64,000 nt of DNA from Hyphomonadaceae bacterium TMED5 (GCA_002173095.1 NHBK01000010.1:62001-126000), one strand, 5' to 3'; positions 43,087 to 52,263 are shown, counted from the first letter of the stretch. Program-made: numbers and translations. The notes: a model not told the origin generated them from the sequence alone.

Positions 43087-44214
43087 TCAGTCGAGTGTCC
43101 TGCGATAACGCGACATGGCGATCGCCATGACAACAATCACGAAAGCGAGCATGGCAAGCATCTGAATGTAGAGTTCACCCAGGCTTGCGCCCTTCAGCAT
43201 CACCCCGCGTACAATGCGCAGGAAATGCGTGAGCGGCATGACCTCACCAATCATCTGCGCCCATTCAGGCATGCCCCGGAACGGGAACATGAAGCCGGAC
43301 AACAAAATGGATGGCAGGAAGAAGAAAAAGGTCAGCTGCATGGCCTGCATCTGGGATTGAGCCAGAGTCGAAAAGGTAAAACCGAGCGCCAAGTTTGCCA
43401 GCATAAACACACCAACACCCAGCAACAGCACAAAGAGATTCCCAACGAACGGCACGCCAAAAATGAAGTGAGCCGCCATAAGGATTACAAAGACCTGCCC
43501 CGCCCCGACGCCCACATAAGGGAAGATCTTCCCAAGCATCACCTCGACCGGCTTGGCCGGCATGGCGAGAAGATTCTCCATCGTGCCCTGTTCAACTTCG
43601 CGGGTCATTGCCATGCCTGTGATCATCACCAGTGTCATGGTGAGAATGACGCCCAGAAGTCCCGGTACGATATTGTACTGCGTGCGCCCCTCCGGATTGT
43701 AGAGCCGTTGTACACGTAGATCGAAAGGCGGTGGCCCCTGTGCGAGATATGACAATGAACCATTCAACTCATCGGCCAGCGCCGAGGCAATGATCGTTTG
43801 CGCCGAGCTCACTGCGCCCGATGCCGCGGCCGGGTCAGACGCATCTGCTTCGATCAGAAGCTCCGGGCGTTCGCCTCGAATAAGGCGCTCCGTAAATCCG
43901 GTCGGGATGGTCACAACAAAGGCCACGTCGCCGCGTGCAAGCAGGGTCTGGCTTTCATCCGGGTCCTCAGTCTGAAGAATGAAGTCGTAATATCCGGAAT
44001 TTTCCATCGCATGGATGATGGTGCGAACGATCGGCGTCTGCTCTTCCGCGACAACGGCCGCAGGCAGATTTTTAGGGTCCATATTGATAGCATAGCCAAA
44101 CAGAATGAGCTGCATGATCGGCACGCCAAACATCATAGCGAAAGTCAGCCTGTCCCGACGCATCTGCGTCAGCTCTTTCATCATCACAGCCCATATGCGG
44201 AAGAATGCACCCAT
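43087..44214 (-). CDS. ABC-2 type exporter permease
   Basis: 375 residues, YbhR/YhhJ-like. It begins with one membrane helix around residue 30 (MMFGVPIMQLILFGYAI), then a periplasmic domain (45-175) and five membrane helices from about 180 to 370. It contains EVEQGTMENLLAMPAKPVEVMLGK (cited in part), a hallmark of this group, and PFRGMPEWAQMIGEVMPLTHFLR. It works with the ATPase gene directly upstream (ATG overlaps that stop region). Substrate unknown; relatives export drugs or cationic compounds. Confidence 0.94.
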   Translation of the reverse strand: MGAFFRIWAVMMKELTQMRRDRLTFAMMFGVPIMQLILFGYAINMDPKNLPAAVVAEEQTPIVRTIIHAMENSGYYDFILQTEDPDESQTLLARGDVAFVVTIPTGFTERLIRGERPELLIEADASDPAAASGAVSSAQTIIASALADELNGSLSYLAQGPPPFDLRVQRLYNPEGRTQYNIVPGLLGVILTMTLVMITGMAMTREVEQGTMENLLAMPAKPVEVMLGKIFPYVGVGAGQVFVILMAAHFIFGVPFVGNLFVLLLGVGVFMLANLALGFTFSTLAQSQMQAMQLTFFFFLPSILLSGFMFPFRGMPEWAQMIGEVMPLTHFLRIVRGVMLKGASLGELYIQMLAMLAFVIVVMAIAMSRYRRTLD

Positions 44215-45152
44215 CAGCCATGATCCCTCTGGTCTACGCCCGCACGTGCCATCAGCGCGATAAACGCGTCCTCAAGGCTTGGGCGAACTTCATGCCATTC
44301 CACATCCGGTCGCTGGAAATGTGAGATTGTGTCGCGAAGACGCGCCTCATCCGTGCCGGACACATGCAAGGCAGAGCCGAAATAGGCGACATGCTCTGCG
44401 CCATCCTGACCTTCGATCTCGGACGACAAGTCACGGACCGCATCACCCTCCGCGCGCCATGTCACCAGACCAGACCGGTCAATGATGTTCTGGACGCGGC
44501 CCTCGGTGACCTTCTGCCCATTGGCAAGGTACACAATCCGATCGCAGCGTTCTGCCTCATCCATGTAGTGGGTAGAGACAAGAACGGTCATGCCATTGCG
44601 GGAGAGATGGTGAATCTCATCCCAGAAATCCCGGCGCGCCTGTGGGTCGACACCTGCTGTGGGTTCATCAAGCAAAAGCAGATCCGGACCATGCATGGTG
44701 ACCGCAGCCAGAGCGAGGCGCTGTTTCCACCCGCCAGACAAAGCACCGGCGAGCTGGCGTTGACGATGGGCAAGCCCCAGCCCTTCAAGCGTTTCGTCCA
44801 CGACACGCTTCATTTTAGGCAATTGATAGAGCCGCGCGACGAACTCCAGATTTTCGCGAATTGTCAGGTCTGACCAGAAAGAGAATTTCTGGGTCATATA
44901 TCCGGTCTTCAACTTGATGCGGGAGGCATCCTTCTTGATGTCATACCCAAGACAGGAGCCTTCACCCTCACTGATTTTCAGAAGCCCGCAAATCATTCGA
45001 ATGGTGGTGGTTTTCCCGGACCCGTTCGGGCCAAGAAATCCCCACACCTTTCCGCGCGGCATCTGTATATCGACACCATTGACCGCGGCCTTGTCGCCGA
45101 AGCGTTTCACCAGGCCGCGCACATCAATGGCAAGATCGCTATCGCCAGACAT
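44214..45152 (-). CDS. ABC exporter ATP-binding protein
   Basis: 312 residues, one nucleotide-binding domain plus a C-terminal extension. Walker A is GPNGSGKTTTIRM, Walker B LLLLDEPTAGVDPQ, H-loop VSTHYMDEAER. The signature reads LSGGWKQRLALA, with Trp in place of the usual Gln. ATG 45152 overlaps the HlyD stop region, suggesting coupling; a TTG four codons earlier is possible. It is paired with the ABC-2 permease. Confidence 0.95.
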   Translation of the reverse strand: MSGDSDLAIDVRGLVKRFGDKAAVNGVDIQMPRGKVWGFLGPNGSGKTTTIRMICGLLKISEGEGSCLGYDIKKDASRIKLKTGYMTQKFSFWSDLTIRENLEFVARLYQLPKMKRVVDETLEGLGLAHRQRQLAGALSGGWKQRLALAAVTMHGPDLLLLDEPTAGVDPQARRDFWDEIHHLSRNGMTVLVSTHYMDEAERCDRIVYLANGQKVTEGRVQNIIDRSGLVTWRAEGDAVRDLSSEIEGQDGAEHVAYFGSALHVSGTDEARLRDTISHFQRPDVEWHEVRPSLEDAFIALMARAGVDQRDHG

Positions 45153-45157
45153 GATCG

Positions 45158-46108
45158 CTACCAATCCACATCCACCGGAAGCCCGGGACGAAGGTTTGAA
45201 CCAGCAGGCAGACGCGCCTCAACTTCAAACACCAGCTTGTCGCGCTCATCCGCCGAATAGATCACCGGAGGGGTAAATTCCGCATCCGAAGCAATTCTGG
45301 AAATAACAGCCATTACAGGCCCGCTCCCATCAGAGCTGACACTAATTTCTTTGCCCATAAAGAACTGAGGCAGCTCCGCTTGCGGCACAAAGAAACGAAC
45401 AGTCAGTCCGTCATCCGGCAACACGGCCAGCACGGGCGTTCCGGCATTCACAAACTCACCCGGGTCCTGAAAAACTTCCTCTACCCGGCCGGCAGAGCGT
45501 GCAAAAACCTGTCGATCATTCACGCGTATCTGCGCTGTCGCACGCGCCGCTTCCGCCGCTTGCGCTGCAGCAAGGCTCGCTTCCTGAACGCCATCTCTTG
45601 CAGGCAGACGCGCACTGGCGATTGCTTCTTCTGCAGCCTCGACACCCGCTTGAGCACGCTCCACACTGGTTATCAGTTGATCTCCGCGTGAGCGTGGTTC
45701 CAGGCCCTGTTCGACGAGCGGCAAAACGCGATCACGTTCACTAACTGCGTTCGCCAAAGCGGCTTCAGCATCGGCAAGTTGCGCCTGAAGTTGTCTGATC
45801 TCTGGTGCCCGCGCGCCTGTCTCGGTATTGCGCGCTTCTGCATAAGCCTGTGCAACACGGCTTTCCGCTTCTGCCAAAGCTGCAAGCTGAGTTTCATCAT
45901 CCAGTTCAAACAGAAGATCACCCGGCTCGATCAGATCGCCCTCATTTACAAGGCGGCTCACCACCCATCCCGACTGCGGCGAGGCGATATAAATCCAGTC
46001 AGCCTCCACATACCCGATATGCCCAGCATCCTCGGGCTCTGAACAAGAGGTGAGCAACAAGGCAGGCGCCAGCAAAAATCCAGACAGAAGAGCGCGTTTA
46101 AGAGGCAT
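45158..46108 (-). CDS. HlyD/YbhG-type membrane fusion lipoprotein
   Basis: 316 residues with a lipoprotein signal (LLLTSC). The biotinyl-like halves are VEADWIYIASPQSGWV and DRQVFARSAGRVEEVFQDPGEFV (cited in part). They are separated by a long alpha hairpin (about 70-190) of Ala/Glu-rich coiled coil. It links the ABC exporter to the NodT channel. It overlaps the TetR gene by 11 bases at its start and the ATPase gene at its end region. Confidence 0.94.
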   Translation of the reverse strand: MPLKRALLSGFLLAPALLLTSCSEPEDAGHIGYVEADWIYIASPQSGWVVSRLVNEGDLIEPGDLLFELDDETQLAALAEAESRVAQAYAEARNTETGARAPEIRQLQAQLADAEAALANAVSERDRVLPLVEQGLEPRSRGDQLITSVERAQAGVEAAEEAIASARLPARDGVQEASLAAAQAAEAARATAQIRVNDRQVFARSAGRVEEVFQDPGEFVNAGTPVLAVLPDDGLTVRFFVPQAELPQFFMGKEISVSSDGSGPVMAVISRIASDAEFTPPVIYSADERDKLVFEVEARLPAGSNLRPGLPVDVDW

Positions 46109-46733
46109 GTAAATCTCCGCTCGGGGACAAGGCTCTGATCATGTAGAGCGCGTGAATTTTGAACATTCTTGAGACATCGAACTGCGCCTCAGCATCGGAT
46201 TCGAAGAGGATCCTCCACATGCCATTCATCGGCATGGGTGAAAGGATGAGGCGCGCCGTCAGGTCTGCATCTATCAGCTGAATTTCGCCGCGCGCTTCTG
46301 CCCGCTCGAGAAATGTGCGGACTGCACAAATCACGCGATCCAGAACCGTCTCACGAAATTCCCGCATCAGCTTGGGGTGACCACCACTTTCGCCAATCAT
46401 CACTTTAAGCATTTTGGGCATAGGCGAATTGAGAATAACGGTGGGCAGGAACTCTGCGAACTGGTTCATCGCCTCTTCAAAGCTCAGATCACGGCCGAAG
46501 AAGGCATCAATATAGTCGAGCTTCGGCGACGAAATTTCACGCAGCAACTCTGTGAACAGCGCGTCCTTGTTTTTGAAATAGAGATACACAGCCGCCTTTG
46601 AGAGCCCGGCTCGGCGCGCAATGTCGTCCATTCGGGCCGCCGCAAAGCCCTTCTCATAGAATTCATCAAGTGACGCCATCAGTATGGAAAGGCGGCGCTC
46701 ATCCTTGGCTTCATCTGTACGGGCTCGTTGCAT
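46098..46733 (-). CDS. TetR-family regulator of the exporter operon
   Basis: 211 residues. The N-terminal helix-turn-helix is typical (DEFYEKGFAAARMDDIARRAG and LSKAAVYLYFKNKDALFTELL, cited in part), and the C-terminal ligand domain resembles CecR/YbiH-type repressors. It is the first gene of the operon and an inverted repeat just upstream of its start is the likely operator, so it should autorepress and control efflux. The inducer is unknown. Confidence 0.94.
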   Translation of the reverse strand: MQRARTDEAKDERRLSILMASLDEFYEKGFAAARMDDIARRAGLSKAAVYLYFKNKDALFTELLREISSPKLDYIDAFFGRDLSFEEAMNQFAEFLPTVILNSPMPKMLKVMIGESGGHPKLMREFRETVLDRVICAVRTFLERAEARGEIQLIDADLTARLILSPMPMNGMWRILFESDAEAQFDVSRMFKIHALYMIRALSPSGDLHAS

Positions 46734-46747
46734 CTGACTTCCATAAA

Positions 46748-46769
46748 TAACTAACCAGTCAGTTAGTTA
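46748..46769. promoter_or_regulatory. TetR operator of the exporter operon
   Basis: TAACTAAC-CAGTCA-GTTAGTTA, perfect 8-bp arms, 15 bases upstream of the TetR start. This arm sequence is common in operators of TetR-type efflux repressors. Confidence 0.8.
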
Positions 46770-46817
46770 ATACGATAAAGCAGTCTCGTCAAACTGTTTT
46801 TCTATTTTTAATGGAGC

Positions 46818-47480
46818 CTAATAATCGCGCTCGCCAAACAGGGCTGAGCCGACACGCACATGCGTCGCGCCATAGAGAATGGCCGTCTCAAAATCGCCGC
46901 TCATACCCATGGAGAGCTGCTTAAGGTCATATCGAGCAGCAAGCTTTGCGAGCAGAGCAAAATGGGGGCCCGGAGGCTCCTCTGCAGGCGGAATAGCCAT
47001 CAGGCCAACCGGGCTGATACCAAAATCAGGACAAGTTTCAGTGAGAAACGCCTCAAGCTCGCCCGGCAGAACACCGGCTTTTTGCGGCTCTTCGCCCGTA
47101 TTCACCTGAACCAGAATTTCAGGACTTTTGCCGAGCTTCTGAATAGCATCCGCCAGCGTACGCGCGAGCTTCGGGCGATCCAACACGTCGATTGTATCGA
47201 ACAGCGCGACCGCATCTTCAGACTTGTTAGATTGGAGCGGCCCGATAAGGCGAAGCTTCAGGTCTGGATATTTTTCACGACGTGTCGCCCAGCGCTCCTG
47301 CGCTTCCTGCACGCGGTTTTCGCCGAAAATCCGCACACCCGCCGCCAGCGCCGCTTCGATGCGCTCATCAGGCTGGCGTTTTGAAACGGCGACCAGTTCC
47401 GGGCGGGTCTCACGCTCAGCCTTTTGACAGGCTTTCAGAATGCGGTCTTCTATCTCGGCGAGGTTTTCAGCAAAGCTCAT
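46818..47480 (-). CDS. YggS/PLPBP-family pyridoxal-phosphate protein
   Basis: 220 residues, alanine-racemase-like barrel without the second domain. The PLP lysine is in ELVAVSKRQPD; further marks are IFGENRVQEAQERW, RLIGPLQSNK, VQVNTGEEPQKAG and LSMGMSGDFETAILYGATHVRVG (cited in part). The family keeps PLP balance and affects amino-acid homeostasis; it is not a racemase. It is divergent from the ThiE-like gene, and the start codons nearly abut. Confidence 0.95.
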   Translation of the reverse strand: MSFAENLAEIEDRILKACQKAERETRPELVAVSKRQPDERIEAALAAGVRIFGENRVQEAQERWATRREKYPDLKLRLIGPLQSNKSEDAVALFDTIDVLDRPKLARTLADAIQKLGKSPEILVQVNTGEEPQKAGVLPGELEAFLTETCPDFGISPVGLMAIPPAEEPPGPHFALLAKLAARYDLKQLSMGMSGDFETAILYGATHVRVGSALFGERDY

Positions 47481-47496
47481 GGGGCACTTTCAGAAC

Positions 47497-48084
47497 ATGT
47501 CAGGTCGTTCAAAATATAGAATGCTGTCTGCCGTGCGCGAAGCGTCTCGTCAAATGCCTTCGCCCTGGCCGGGCGCATTCTTTCTGACAGACCCAAACCG
47601 CGTGTCAGACCCGATTGCTCCGACAGAAACACTGCCCGCTGGCACGGGTGTCATTTATCGGCATTTCGGCGCATCTGATAAAGTCGAAACCGGCCGCGCG
47701 CTGAGACACGCCTGCAATAAGCGCGGCATCCCCCTTCTCATCGCGAATGACCCCATGCTCGCCAAACACATCAAAGCGGACGGCGTGCACTGGCCTGAAG
47801 CGCGGGCCAGTGAGGCGCGCAAATGGCAAGGGCAGTTTCTGTTTCAGACCCAATCTGCCCATTCGCCTCGCGCTTTGCGTGAAGCCGTTTGCGAGGCTGT
47901 CCTTTATTCAGCGATTTTCCCATCCAATAGTCCAAGCGCCGGACCGGCCCTCGGCCCGATAAAATTTCGAACGCTTTGCCACCAGAGCAACGCCCTGATT
48001 TATGGCCTTGGCGGTATTAATGGAAACACAGCCTCCGCCATTAGCAATGCATCCGGCCTCGCCGGGATTGAGGGTTTTCTGTAA
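47497..48084 (+). CDS. ThiE-like thiamine phosphate synthase family protein
   Basis: 195 residues with a TIM-barrel TenI/ThiE pattern: AFFLTDPNRVSDP, GVIYRHFG, GIPLLIANDPMLAKHIKADGVHWPE (cited in part) and IYGLGGINGNTA near the end. The classic ThiE motif LGxxDLP is replaced, and the usual phosphate loop is divergent, so catalysis of thiamine phosphate synthesis is doubtful. Related short proteins next to yggS are common in alphaproteobacteria. The start is uncertain: ATG 47479 overlaps the yggS start codon, 47497 is used. Confidence 0.75.
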   Translation: MSGRSKYRMLSAVREASRQMPSPWPGAFFLTDPNRVSDPIAPTETLPAGTGVIYRHFGASDKVETGRALRHACNKRGIPLLIANDPMLAKHIKADGVHWPEARASEARKWQGQFLFQTQSAHSPRALREAVCEAVLYSAIFPSNSPSAGPALGPIKFRTLCHQSNALIYGLGGINGNTASAISNASGLAGIEGFL

Positions 48085-48150
48085 CGGCAGAGTTGTATTC
48101 TCAACCGGGCAGCCTTAGAGCTCCTTCGTTTTCTAAAAAGGGGATGCGCC

Positions 48151-48336
48151 ATGAAAAAGAAATCCACACCGATCAAATCTGACTTTGAAGCCATGAAGCT
48201 CAGCGATGATAAATGGGCAGAATACAAAGCAGCTAAAAAACAGACCGCGAAAAAACGCATGGGCGCGAAAGGCGCTAAGAACTTCTCCCGCAAGCTGGAA
48301 GCCAAGCGTAAAAAGTTTCTGGGTGGCGGCGCGTAA
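48151..48336 (+). CDS. Small basic protein, 61 residues
   Basis: Lys/Ala-rich, soluble and strongly basic, with the pattern KKKSTPIKSDFEAMKL then AKKQTAKKRMGAKGAKNFSR. It may bind nucleic acid. AGGGGA lies upstream of the ATG. No family is recognised. Its terminator lies inside the 3' end of the convergent GFA gene. Confidence 0.7.
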   Translation: MKKKSTPIKSDFEAMKLSDDKWAEYKAAKKQTAKKRMGAKGAKNFSRKLEAKRKKFLGGGA

Positions 48337-48345
48337 GCGCTTTGA

Positions 48346-48759
48346 TCATCTGATCTGTTCGGAGTCCCGGCCTTTCTTAAAGGTCGGGATTTTTAATGGC
48401 TCAAGCCAGGCGCAGCGATTGTTTTCGAAGACTGATCGGACCGGCTTTGTATCAGCCAGATCGTCAAATGCCCCTACAGCGACACCCATACCGTCCGGAT
48501 GACGCTCGGTCGTCCAGTAAAGCGTGGTCGCACAATTCGGGCAGAAGAACTGGATGAAATCCGCGCCAGAAGCGGCCTTGCGGATAAAACGGCGGGATAC
48601 ACCCGCAATCGTGACGGCAGAGCGGGAATAATAGGCCCCAAGGCCAAACGCACTGCCGCTACGTTTCTGACAGTCTGTGCAGTGACATTGCACAATACTG
48701 TCCGGCGCCCCATCGCAATGGGCCTTTAACTGACCGCAGCCACAGGACGCCGTAAACAC
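48346..48759 (-). CDS. GFA-family (CENP-V fold) zinc protein
   Basis: 137 residues with zinc-binding Cys sets: ASCGCGQLKAHC, QCHCTDCQKRSGSAFG and FCPNCATTLYW. The family is named for glutathione-dependent formaldehyde-activating enzyme, but most members have no proven activity. Its last codons overlap a terminator hairpin for the opposite gene. It is downstream of fabI in the same direction. Confidence 0.92.
   Translation of the reverse strand: MFTASCGCGQLKAHCDGAPDSIVQCHCTDCQKRSGSAFGLGAYYSRSAVTIAGVSRRFIRKAASGADFIQFFCPNCATTLYWTTERHPDGMGVAVGAFDDLADTKPVRSVFENNRCAWLEPLKIPTFKKGRDSEQIR
48365..48394 (+). terminator. Terminator of the 61-residue gene, inside the GFA reading frame
   Basis: TCCCGGCCTTT (48365-48375) and AAAGGTCGGGA (48379-48389), one G-T pair, 3-nt loop, then TTTTT. 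It lies within the last codons of the convergent GFA gene. Confidence 0.8.
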
Positions 48760-48762
48760 TGA

Positions 48763-49578
48763 CTATTCGTCGTCAGATGGGTCAGGCACGCCAACTGCGT
48801 GGAAGCCTGCATCAACGTGCAGAACTTCGCCCGCAATGGACTGACCAATATCAGACAGAAGATAAAGCGCTGCGCCCGCAACACCTTCCATCTTCGTGTC
48901 TTCTTTCAGAAGTGACCATTCACGGCCCGTACCCATGAGGGATTTACCGCCGCGAATACCCGCCAGAGACAGGGTACGCATAGCGCCAGCAGAAATCGCA
49001 TTCACACGAATGCCCTGCTTACCAAGGTCACGTGCTGCATAGCGTGTAGACGCTTCCAGAGCCGCCTTCGCAACGCCCATCACGTTATAGGAAGGAACCG
49101 TACGTTCTGCGCCGAGGTAAGTCAGGCATATGATAGAACCACCCGGATCCATCATCTCAGATGCACGACGTGAGCAATCGATGAAGGAATAAACAGAGAT
49201 ATCCATAGCGCGGCGGAAACCCTCACGAGAGGTATTCGCAACCATGGAGCCCATCAATTCTTCCTTGCCCGCGAAAGCGATCGCGTGGACGAGGAAGTCG
49301 ATCTTGCCCCATTTTTCTTTCACCGCACCGAAAGCCGCATCCATGCTGGCATCATCGGTCACGTCTGCAGGGATCATGAAGTCCATACCAATGGATTCGA
49401 CGAGCGGGCGCACGCGGCGCTCCAGGCTTTCGCCCTGGTAGGTGAAGGCGATTTCAGCCCCCTGCGCAGCGAGCTGCTTTGCAATACCCCAGGCAATAGA
49501 GTTCTGATTTGCGACACCCATGACGATGCCGCGCTTACCGGCCATCAGATTGCCTTCCGGCATATTCCAGTCAGACAT
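48763..49578 (-). CDS. fabI: Enoyl-[acyl-carrier-protein] reductase (NADH)
   Basis: 271 residues, an atypical short-chain dehydrogenase that performs the last reduction of each fatty-acid elongation cycle. It shows the cofactor segment GVANQNSIAWGIAKQLA and the catalytic pair in LTYLGAERTVPSYNVMGVAKAA (Tyr...Tyr-x6-Lys, cited in part). FabI is the triclosan target in studied species. It lies near fabA but without fabB between them. Confidence 0.96.
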   Translation of the reverse strand: MSDWNMPEGNLMAGKRGIVMGVANQNSIAWGIAKQLAAQGAEIAFTYQGESLERRVRPLVESIGMDFMIPADVTDDASMDAAFGAVKEKWGKIDFLVHAIAFAGKEELMGSMVANTSREGFRRAMDISVYSFIDCSRRASEMMDPGGSIICLTYLGAERTVPSYNVMGVAKAALEASTRYAARDLGKQGIRVNAISAGAMRTLSLAGIRGGKSLMGTGREWSLLKEDTKMEGVAGAALYLLSDIGQSIAGEVLHVDAGFHAVGVPDPSDDE

Positions 49579-49652
49579 GTGTCCTCCAAGACGTAATGTT
49601 GAACACGTTGGCTATGCCCGCGCGCTTGAGACGTCAAGTAAGCTAAAGCCCG

Positions 49653-50138
49653 TCAGGACGCCAAATTCAGGTGATAATAGGTATTGAAATCAGACACAGC
49701 ATAGTCTGCAAACGCCTCCCCCTTCTTAAAACCGAAGGAGAGATAGAGCCCAAGCGCCGGGCGATACTCTTCTGTTGTTCCGGTTTCCAGGCTGACGCTT
49801 TTATATCCGCCAGACTTTGCCATTCCGATCAGCGTTTCCAGCACTTTGCGCGCAACGCCTTTACGAAGATGGTCCGGATGCGTGCGCATGGACTTTACCT
49901 CGCACTGCTCATCGCTGAGATGTTTAAGCGCGCCCATGCCGACAAGGTCGTCGTCCTGCCAGATGGTGATGAACTCAATCTCAGGCACCTGCAGCTTTGA
50001 CAAATCCAGCACATAAGCGAGCTCTGGCGGTGAATTGGCAAAGGCCTCAGCCACATGAAACTCTAAGAGCGAGATCACCTGCGGATCAGAAAAATCGCCG
50101 GGCCGGACCTCAAACTCAGGTGCCACGCGTGTCCCCAT
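49653..50138 (-). CDS. GNAT family N-acetyltransferase
   Basis: 161 residues with CoA-binding motif HPDHLRKGVARKVLETLIG and the late segment GLYLSFGFKKGEAF. The family pattern ETGTTEEYRPAL with SLE before it resembles small-molecule acetyltransferases such as YsnE/ElaA types. The substrate is unknown. It overlaps the queE 3' end by 23 bases and so is probably co-transcribed. Confidence 0.9.
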   Translation of the reverse strand: MGTRVAPEFEVRPGDFSDPQVISLLEFHVAEAFANSPPELAYVLDLSKLQVPEIEFITIWQDDDLVGMGALKHLSDEQCEVKSMRTHPDHLRKGVARKVLETLIGMAKSGGYKSVSLETGTTEEYRPALGLYLSFGFKKGEAFADYAVSDFNTYYHLNLAS

Positions 50139-50871
50139 AGAGGTGAATATGCAGCCGGTCTGTGAAGTTCATCCCATGGCGCAGGCATTCTTCGGTCAGC
50201 CATTTGCTTCGCGTACGCACCTCCTCAGAGGACCGTCCAAGCGGCATCAGATAGACACGCTCATGCGGGATACGGAACTGACGCGTCAGAGACAGCACTT
50301 CATCCAGATCATCCGGCGTCGCGATTACGAATTTGAACCAGCTCTGTGGAAGCTGAGCATAGACGGCCAATGACACGGGGTTCAGCGCAGTTCTGGCTTC
50401 ATTTCCCGAATGCGACAGCTTGGGCGACACATTGAACTGATTGACCAGCGGGACAAGGTCAGCAGGCGGCGCGATAGACCCGTTGGTCTCGATCTCCACC
50501 CAGACAGGCCCGCTTTCATTCTTGATGGCGGTAATCATTGCCGCCAGCTTGCCCTTTTGGAGCATGGGCTCGCCGCCCGTAATCACGATGCCAGAGGGCT
50601 GAGATTTCGCGACCTCAGCCGCAATCTCTTCAAAGCTACGCGAGAGACGTTCCTCAGTCGGAACGAATTTCACGTCGTCTTCGTGAGGAAATGGGGTGCC
50701 TTCGAAGTTCCAGGTGTAGGCGGTATCGCACCATTTGCAGTGCAGATTACAGCCCGACAGGCGCACAAAAGTGCGGGGCGCGCCAAGGCTCGCCCCTTCA
50801 CCCTGAATCGAAGAAAAGATTTCCGGATTGCCGTGATCGTCAACCGCAAGCCAGAGTGTATCCTGGCTCAT
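50116..50871 (-). CDS. queE: 7-carboxy-7-deazaguanine synthase
   Basis: 251-residue radical SAM enzyme of queuosine synthesis that contracts 6-carboxy-tetrahydropterin to CDG. The iron-sulfur motif is CNLHCKWCDTAY, with the substrate-binding IFSSIQGEGASLG just before it and GIVITGGEPMLQ after. No queC or queD lies in the window, so the pathway is dispersed. It sits between fabA and a GNAT gene. Confidence 0.95.
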   Translation of the reverse strand: MSQDTLWLAVDDHGNPEIFSSIQGEGASLGAPRTFVRLSGCNLHCKWCDTAYTWNFEGTPFPHEDDVKFVPTEERLSRSFEEIAAEVAKSQPSGIVITGGEPMLQKGKLAAMITAIKNESGPVWVEIETNGSIAPPADLVPLVNQFNVSPKLSHSGNEARTALNPVSLAVYAQLPQSWFKFVIATPDDLDEVLSLTRQFRIPHERVYLMPLGRSSEEVRTRSKWLTEECLRHGMNFTDRLHIHLYGDTRGT

Positions 50872-50879
50872 AACAGGTC

Positions 50880-51404
50880 TCAGTCTTTGTTCGGCTGGAA
50901 CAGACCGACGCGCATATCGTCAGCCGTGTAGATCAGCTTATCGTCAGCATAAAGACGACCGTCTGCAACGCCAAGCACAAGGCGGCCACGCTTCACGCGC
51001 TTCAATTCCATCTCATAGCGAACAAGCTTCACATCAGGGGTAACCTGACCGGTGAATTTCACATTGCCCACGCCAAGAGCGCGACCTTTGCCCGGAGAAC
51101 CGCTCCAGCCAAGCCAGAAGCCAACATTCTGCCACAGCGCATCAAGGCCAAGACAGCCAGGCATAACCGGGTCGCCAATGAAGTGACACTGGAAGAACCA
51201 GAGGCTTGGATCGATGTCGAGTTCGGCAACCATATTGCCTTTGCCATGCGGACCACCATCCATGGTGATTTCGGATATGCGGTCCATCATGAGCATTGGA
51301 GGCGCTGGCAGCTGAGCATTGCCCTCACCAAAGAGACCGGTTTTACCGCTCTCAATAAGCTCTTCGCGCGTATAAGAAGATTTTCTTGTAAATGTCTCAG
51401 CCAC
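50880..51404 (-). CDS. fabA: 3-hydroxydecanoyl-ACP dehydratase/isomerase
   Basis: 174-residue hot-dog enzyme that introduces the double bond of unsaturated fatty acids in the anaerobic pathway. The catalytic His is in [22 protein letters not shown] (cited in part), with the Asp of the same segment, and [11 protein letters not shown] follows. Length is normal. fabA is usually followed by fabB; here queE and a GNAT gene follow, then fabI. Confidence 0.96.
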   Translation of the reverse strand: MAETFTRKSSYTREELIESGKTGLFGEGNAQLPAPPMLMMDRISEITMDGGPHGKGNMVAELDIDPSLWFFQCHFIGDPVMPGCLGLDALWQNVGFWLGWSGSPGKGRALGVGNVKFTGQVTPDVKLVRYEMELKRVKRGRLVLGVADGRLYADDKLIYTADDMRVGLFQPNKD

Positions 51405-51506
51405 TTGGAATTCCTTACCGTCGGTTCTGCCGATCTGAAGCCTGCCAGAAACGTCAAACCGCCTGTAAGGTCAACCCATGGGCTGAGTGAGACACATCGC
51501 CATGCC

Positions 51507-52109
51507 TCAATTTATGGCAGATACACCGAGCAAGAGCTCTTCAGATTCAGAAGACCCGGAAGATGGTACAGAAAAATCAATAACTTCCGGCGCGGTACCC
51601 GGTGCGCCCCAGAGAAATTCTTTATCAGCCCAGCCGCGGCGATGGTTAATGTAAATCTCGCACATCGTCTCTTCACAGCCGATAAGCGTTGCAATTGCGC
51701 CTGTTTCCATACGCGCAACAATACGCGAGTCTGCGTTGGACGAGCGGTGCAGAGTCACCAGCTCATCGCCATAAATCATAACGCTCGGCTGGCCACCCAG
51801 CGTACGCTCATGCATCCAGACTTCATCACCGGACGGGTCGCGCACCATACGCCAGTCATGCGTTTCACGGATCACCATGACCGGAAGGCCGCGGCGCTCA
51901 TATCGCCATGCGACAGGGTATTCCAGACCCGGTCCCGCACGCCCATGAACAGCTGCGTATTTCAGCGATTCAAAGCGCGGAACAGGCAGCCCTGAGAACG
52001 CAGAAATCCGAACCATCTGGTCGGTGACAGGGCCTTGGGCGGATTGTGCAAATGCCGGCGCGCTTAGCAGTAGAGTCGCGACGACCAGGCTTTTCAGCTT
52101 CGCAAACAT
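51507..52109 (-). CDS. Secreted protein with two bacterial SH3 domains
   Basis: 200 residues with a signal peptide (ends SAPAFAQ). Two SH3-like repeats are seen: SLKYAAVHGRAGPGLEYPVAWRYERRGLP and SSNADSRIVARMETGAIATLIGC (both cited in part), then GWADKEFLWG, the usual end. Such proteins bind cell wall or other envelope ligands. It is divergent from the hydroxyacid dehydrogenase, a pairing found in related genomes. Confidence 0.9.
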   Translation of the reverse strand: MFAKLKSLVVATLLLSAPAFAQSAQGPVTDQMVRISAFSGLPVPRFESLKYAAVHGRAGPGLEYPVAWRYERRGLPVMVIRETHDWRMVRDPSGDEVWMHERTLGGQPSVMIYGDELVTLHRSSNADSRIVARMETGAIATLIGCEETMCEIYINHRRGWADKEFLWGAPGTAPEVIDFSVPSSGSSESEELLLGVSAIN

Positions 52110-52263
52110 TGGTTAATTCCCGAGGATAAATTCCCGGAAATTCTTTACCTATCTTGGTGAATAAGCCGTAAATAAGATTAAACAAAACCTTGCCATCGCA
52201 GACTCGGATTGGCCTTCTGGCTCTGGTTTGCTATGGCAGAGAAAACAACATGATGGGGACGCG

